The notes under the pieces: model-generated
Database searches by the model: none
What the model was told of the DNA's origin: nothing
What the model saw: only the letters and a program-made list of their open reading frames with translations
Part shown: one piece after another, positions 15,901 through 18,329 of the stretch
How the letters are laid out: every line of letters begins with the position of its first letter
How positions within the stretch are numbered: position 1 is the first letter of the stretch
NCBI GenBank assembly: GCA_024645155.1
Contig: JAHEGF010000038.1
Location: 1-18,329, forward strand
DNA: 18,329 bases
DNA from: Phyllobacteriaceae bacterium
Lineage (GTDB): Bacteria; Pseudomonadota; Alphaproteobacteria; Rhizobiales; Rhizobiaceae
Reading direction: 5' to 3'
Translations under genes and position numbers: made by a program

Positions 15901-16282
15901 GTGAACGCGCCGAAGCCGGTACCGCCGACGCCAGCATGATAGCAGCGCCGCCATCGGGAAGCACGATCTCGCTCGCGTGAAATGGAACGGCCCTGCTGAA
16001 AAGTCCGCGCGACAGCCGGATGGAAATCGGGCGGTTTCGGCCCACTTCCGGAAATCCGGCCAATGCGGCCAACTGGCGCCGCGCCAGATCGCTGATACCG
16101 GTGTCGGCACCGATCATCGATTCCACGTCGTCATGGCCGAACAATGCAGCACCGGGACCATTCGCCCAGATCGTGCTATCCAGATCGGTTGACAGGACAA
16201 CGACTGGCGCGCCGGCGGCAAACTGTTCGCGGACATCGTCAAGGGCAGCAATGTCGATAAACGGATATTCGGCGGATGCCAT
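12944..16282 (-). CDS. Multi-PAS sensor histidine kinase, PdhS/CbrA-like
   Basis: A 1112-residue kinase with no clear membrane helix. PAS-like segments lie at about residues 20-115, 145-215, 313-415, 612-715 and 745-860, with a long charged, low-complexity linker (about 420-600). The catalytic core follows: H-box SHEIRTPLNAIIGFSELM with phosphorylation site His890, N-box NLLSNAIRYT (Asn1006 and Asn1010), G1 DTGVGM (Asp1039) and G2 GTGLGL (about 1070-1075). No receiver domain is attached. The H-box and ATPase sequences resemble the PleC/DivJ/PdhS group, and size and layout recall CbrA of Sinorhizobium, which acts through DivK and CtrA on the cell cycle and envelope; this assignment is inference. 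ATG 16282 is preceded by GAGAG nine bases upstream. A CtrA-type site lies 46 bp before the start. The stop is 197 bp upstream of fbpA, in the same direction. Confidence 0.88.
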   Translation of the reverse strand: MASAEYPFIDIAALDDVREQFAAGAPVVVLSTDLDSTIWANGPGAALFGHDDVESMIGADTGISDLARRQLAALAGFPEVGRNRPISIRLSRGLFSRAVPFHASEIVLPDGGAAIMLASAVPASARSPSAIARSAVSGITQTGHHAAYIGKDGEIVAATPEFETLGVSSETLKDLIREVRFEDDRMVKRKIKSGIGDMPAGIVRLTDSPAYHLLVVVDEPLIEEPASVPTAHRPAPAIANMNVAVEEKPVTTTAGHDISLPDTPADQPIPPFGRRKLPPKGAAIAENGNINGAGTTEPVVPKQTANMPPAPPIRFVWKTDETGTVTEISDNFVEAMGPATGDIRKRKFKDIANEYALDPKGEIERLMERRDTWSGRQVLWPLSDSASRIPVDLAALPIYDRARNFKGFRGFGVARLGEMVRTMTKDSGPSQETDVRPADTNDDGKTDTSAPLQESVAKDDPFQGEVPALSVSDTPKRRTADKVIDLSLRRTDDAKKVRGDTATEKLLDGLSEDERSAFREIADRLKKDVADAGNTSLAFGKRRPLKEKPKKKPVSGESEIRAAKGNEPEKRKTGGQETPAKTDRRPQAPEVHIRPNPEPSAFAGLGRIIRERQASKTLLATLPVPIVVYSDAGIQFANSAFFKFSGYDTIAELVQAGGIEAIFPDNPEGTVSTGDTGARSEFHLLTGSGRQIAVDARLHSIPWDGEKALVLSFDYPKPVAVHGDAPAVEAGLPVDAERAELENRIDELVNILDTATDGVVTLNTDATIRTVNRSAEALFGCEGAELAGKPFSTLFAVESQRTARDYLTSLSENGVASLLNDGREVIGREAQGGFIPLFMTIGKLPGSGGYCAVLRDITQWKMAEGELTEAKRIAEQSSSQKTEFLARISHEIRTPLNAIIGFSELMLDEKFGPISNERYRDYLGDINKSGTHVLDLVNDLLDISKIEAGELDLDYEAVALNEALSEAIAIIQPQANRERVIVRSSLSSGLPDVVADLRSVRQIALNLLSNAIRYTLAGGQVIVSTAYEDDGSVMLRVRDTGVGMSQVEINQALKPFKQIATLKRPHDKGTGLGLPLTKAMVEANRAKFSINSTPGEGTLVEIMFPPARVLAD

Positions 16283-16327
16283 GTGCCATTACTCTCAAAA
16301 AACCACGGTCGGGCATTCCGCCAGACT

Positions 16328-16342
16328 TTAACCCTTTGTTAA
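16328..16342. promoter_or_regulatory. CtrA-type binding site upstream of the PAS kinase
   Basis: TTAA-CCCTTTG-TTAA, a perfect TTAA-N7-TTAA pair, 46-60 bp upstream of the kinase start codon and in its likely promoter. The spacing matches the CtrA consensus TTAA-N7-TTAAC; the last base differs. Confidence 0.6.
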
Positions 16343-16486
16343 TAAACCTGGAGCCGCGGATCGTCCAGAATACCGGCACGATTAACGATGACTAGCTCTC
16401 CGGTTGGTTAATATGCCAAACGGCGCCGGTTTGCAGAAAAAACGGTTGTTTGTTCAAGTCCGCCGCATTCAATCGAGTCACTGGGC

Positions 16487-16515
16487 TTGAAAAGGCCAGA
16501 TTTTGAACGTAAGGA
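16487..16515 (+). promoter_or_regulatory. Candidate promoter of tRNA-His
   Basis: TTGAAA (16487-16492), a 17-base spacer and TAAGGA (16510-16515), ending 22 bases before the tRNA. The -10 match is weak, so this is tentative. Confidence 0.3.
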
Positions 16516-16537
16516 GCCAACGCTTTCAACGTGATGT

Positions 16538-16614
16538 GCGGTCGTAGCTCAGTTGGTTAGAGCGCAGGATTGTGGCTCCTGAGGTCGGTGGTTCGAATCC
16601 ACCCGACCGTACCA
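16538..16614 (+). tRNA. trnH: tRNA-His (GTG)
   Basis: Full 77-base cloverleaf with encoded CCA (16612-16614). Acceptor GCGGTCG (16538-16544) pairs with CGACCGT (16604-16610), with G1-U72 as a wobble. D stem is GCTC/GAGC, anticodon stem CAGGA/TCCTG with loop TTGTGGC and anticodon GTG (16572-16574), and T arm GGTGG-TTCGAAT-CCACC. The discriminator is A73 (16611) and the base before G1 is T. The lack of G-1 and C73 is a known trait of tRNA-His in many alphaproteobacteria, matched by a changed histidyl-tRNA synthetase. It is convergent with xseA, 18 bp away. Confidence 0.97.
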
Positions 16615-16632
16615 TTTAACAAAGCGCATTTT

Positions 16633-18057
16633 CTAGAACAGGCTTCCCTGATTTCCGCCACTTTTACTGCCGGCTTTTTTACTTACGGGTTTTTGCGCCG
16701 GCACCGTGTCCGGGCGCGTTTGCGCATGGACGTTGCCGTCAGCGAACTGGATTTGGATTGCCATTGCGCCCCTGATGCCCTTGGCACGGCTGATCGCCGT
16801 TCCTTTTTCGTCCTTGATGACTGCAAAACCGCGTTTCAGAACCGACCGGTAGGAAAGCGAACCCAAAAGCCGGCCGGCCTGGGCAATCCGTGTAGACAGA
16901 TCATTTCGGCGCCTGTCCGACACCGCGTCAAGCTGATTTCCCGCCGCAACCAGAGCTCTTTGGTGCACGGCTATTGTCCGTATGATGGCCGCCGTAGACA
17001 GGCGGATGCCGGTAAAACGCGCGCGTCGGGCTTCAATGCTGGTTTGCAGAGCGCGGCCATGGCGCTGGGCGATTTCATCGAAATGCCGGCGCGGCGTCGA
17101 AAAGATCCCGTCTGGGGTTGGTAAAAGCCGTACCGCGGCTGAAAATGCCCGGCTTTTGCTTTCCATCTGCCGCGAAAACGCCGCCACGAGCCTGGCCCGC
17201 AGATTAGCCGTTCGTGCCTCAAGTTCAGCGCGGACCGGAACAGCAAGCTCTGCCGCCGCAGTCGGTGTTGGTGCGCGCAGATCAGCTGCAAGATCGGCAA
17301 GTGTCCAGTCGGTTTCGTGTCCTACCGCCGATATGACCGGAATACCGGAACCGGCAATGGCCCTGACCACCGCCTCATCATTGAAATTCCACAAATCTTC
17401 GAGACTCCCACCACCGCGGGCGACAATCAAAAGGTCGGGTCGCGGAACTGGCCCATCGTCATCCAGGCCATTGAAGCCGTTGATCGCTGCCGAAACTTCC
17501 TGACCGGTCGTCTCGCCCTGCACGCGTACCGGCCACACAAGCACCCTTAGCGGAAACCGGTCAGTGATGCGGTGGACAATATCGCGGATGACAGCTCCGG
17601 TTGGCGACGTGATGACCCCGATGACACGAGGCATGAATGGCAGCAATTGCTTGCGGGCATCATCGAACAAACCCTCGGCAGTAAGTTTTCGTTTGCGCTC
17701 CTCGAGCAGCATCATCAGCGCACCGGCACCGGCCGGTTCGAGTGCCTCGATGACGATCTGGTATTTCGAAGAGCCGGGGTAGGTTGTTAACTTGCCGGAC
17801 GCCACGACCTCCATGCCTTCCTCCGGCGGAAACCGCAGTTTAGAAAACACGCCGCGCCAAATCACGGCTTCAAGCTTTGCCCGGTCGTCTTTCAATGCAA
17901 AATAGGCATGTCCCGAAGAGTGCGGTCCGCGATAACCGGAGATTTCGCCACGCACGCGCACATTTCCATAGACGTCTTCGACGGTGCGTTTCAGCGAAGC
18001 AGAAATCTCGGAAACTGTGAACTCTGTGGCATTCGTCGGCGATTCTTCTATCATCAT
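16633..18057 (-). CDS. xseA: Exodeoxyribonuclease VII large subunit
   Basis: Large subunit of the single-strand-specific nuclease ExoVII, acting in DNA repair with the small subunit XseB (not in this window). The 474-residue protein has the N-terminal OB fold (EFTVSEISASLKRTVEDVYG, VRVRGEISGYRGPHSSGHAYFALKD) and the catalytic domain motifs IGVITSPTGAVIRDI, LLIVARGGGSLEDLWNFNDE and ISAVGHETDWTLADLAADLRAPTPTAAAE. A long helical region and a Lys-rich tail ending GSLF follow. The frame is open upstream to 18264, but that extension lies antisense over the RidA gene start and does not resemble the family. I place the start at ATG 18057 (the adjacent ATG 18054 is equally possible); neither has a clear ribosome binding site. 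It is divergent from the RidA-family gene. Confidence 0.95.
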   Translation of the reverse strand: MMIEESPTNATEFTVSEISASLKRTVEDVYGNVRVRGEISGYRGPHSSGHAYFALKDDRAKLEAVIWRGVFSKLRFPPEEGMEVVASGKLTTYPGSSKYQIVIEALEPAGAGALMMLLEERKRKLTAEGLFDDARKQLLPFMPRVIGVITSPTGAVIRDIVHRITDRFPLRVLVWPVRVQGETTGQEVSAAINGFNGLDDDGPVPRPDLLIVARGGGSLEDLWNFNDEAVVRAIAGSGIPVISAVGHETDWTLADLAADLRAPTPTAAAELAVPVRAELEARTANLRARLVAAFSRQMESKSRAFSAAVRLLPTPDGIFSTPRRHFDEIAQRHGRALQTSIEARRARFTGIRLSTAAIIRTIAVHQRALVAAGNQLDAVSDRRRNDLSTRIAQAGRLLGSLSYRSVLKRGFAVIKDEKGTAISRAKGIRGAMAIQIQFADGNVHAQTRPDTVPAQKPVSKKAGSKSGGNQGSLF

Positions 18058-18105
18058 TGTATTGGTGTCGGCATCTGCGTTCCTGTCAAGCGGAGGATTA
18101 AACTG

Positions 18106-18329
18106 GTGAAATACGATCGCGAACTGATTTCGAATGGCAACCGGATGGAGACGGTCGTCGGGTTTAGCCGGGCTGTGCGTGTCGGGCCATATGTCTGTGT
18201 AGGCGGGACCGCGCCGGTCGATGAAAACGGAAGGACAGTCGGTATCGGCGATGTAGCCGCTCAAACCCGCCAGTGCATCGAAATTATCAAGGCTGCGCTT
18301 GTGCAGGCCGGTTCCGGTCTTGAAGATGT
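18106..18329 (+). CDS. RidA/YjgF family protein (partial, runs off right edge)
   Basis: The first 74 codons of a RidA-family protein: after the start come VVGFSRAVRVGPYVCVGGTAPVDENG and DVAAQTRQCIEIIKAALVQAGSGLED, matching the SRAV..G..V.VSGT and Q....L.NI...L..AG patterns of the family. RidA itself removes reactive enamines/imines made by PLP enzymes; many paralogues have other or unknown roles. The arginine that marks the deaminase-active RidA group lies beyond the visible part, so activity cannot be judged. The start is GTG 18106, with GGAGG (18092-18096) nine bases upstream. The gene is divergent from xseA, with a 48-bp gap. Confidence 0.85.
   Translation, partial: MKYDRELISNGNRMETVVGFSRAVRVGPYVCVGGTAPVDENGRTVGIGDVAAQTRQCIEIIKAALVQAGSGLED

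Noticed and set aside
18058..18264. N-terminal extension of XseA
   Set aside because: It runs antisense through the RidA-family gene start, which has a good ribosome binding site, and is unlike known XseA N-termini.

Overview
The window looks like chromosomal DNA of an alphaproteobacterium of the Hyphomicrobiales (Rhizobiales), close to the Rhizobiaceae/Phyllobacteriaceae. The evidence is: a short-chain fatty acyl-CoA regulator (ScfR/RamB type) divergent from a 429-residue isocitrate lyase; a tRNA-His with A73 and no encoded G-1; a PdhS/CbrA-like multi-PAS histidine kinase preceded by a perfect CtrA half-site pair; and an Irr-type inverted repeat upstream of ferric-iron uptake genes. No insertion sequence, phage gene or CRISPR array was seen. 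Nearly all genes read as ordinary core metabolism, envelope, cell-cycle and DNA-repair genes.

Layout from left to right. 1-1198 (-): a glutamine synthetase family gene whose C-terminus runs off the window. 1313-2761 (-): the ScfR/RamB regulator. 2762-3111: an AT-rich divergent control region with a cluster of TTTACAA-like repeats. 3112-4401 (+): aceA, then a strong intercistronic hairpin, a 78-residue unknown protein (4470-4706) and a textbook terminator. 4968-5393 (+): a degenerate receiver-like protein whose 3' end overlaps by 21 bp the convergent AsmA-family gene (5373-7193, -). 7352-8674 (-): the two subunits of a 3-oxoacid CoA-transferase. 8675-9261: a 587-bp gap with palindromes, a 17-bp direct repeat and two terminator-like hairpins on the + strand, one of them orphaned (possible small RNA). 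9262-9882 (+): a small outer-membrane beta-barrel protein, convergent with the fbpB/fbpA-type iron ABC transporter genes (9934-12746, -). 12747-12943: a control region with an Irr-like box and an FNR/FixK-like box. 12944-16282 (-): a 1112-residue PAS histidine kinase. 16538-16614 (+): tRNA-His(GTG). 16633-18057 (-): xseA. 18106 to the end (+): the start of a RidA-family gene.

How the parts may work together. aceA, its divergent regulator and the CoA-transferase pair all fit growth on acetyl-CoA, acetoacetate or storage-polymer carbon, where the glyoxylate shunt is needed. The transporter pair imports ferric iron, and its upstream region suggests control by iron/heme status and by oxygen. The kinase resembles the family that feeds DivK and CtrA, and its own promoter region carries a CtrA-type site, which suggests feedback. 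No obviously new defence or biosynthetic system is present. The least explained items are the small protein after aceA, the pseudo-receiver, and the orphan terminator region before the outer-membrane protein.
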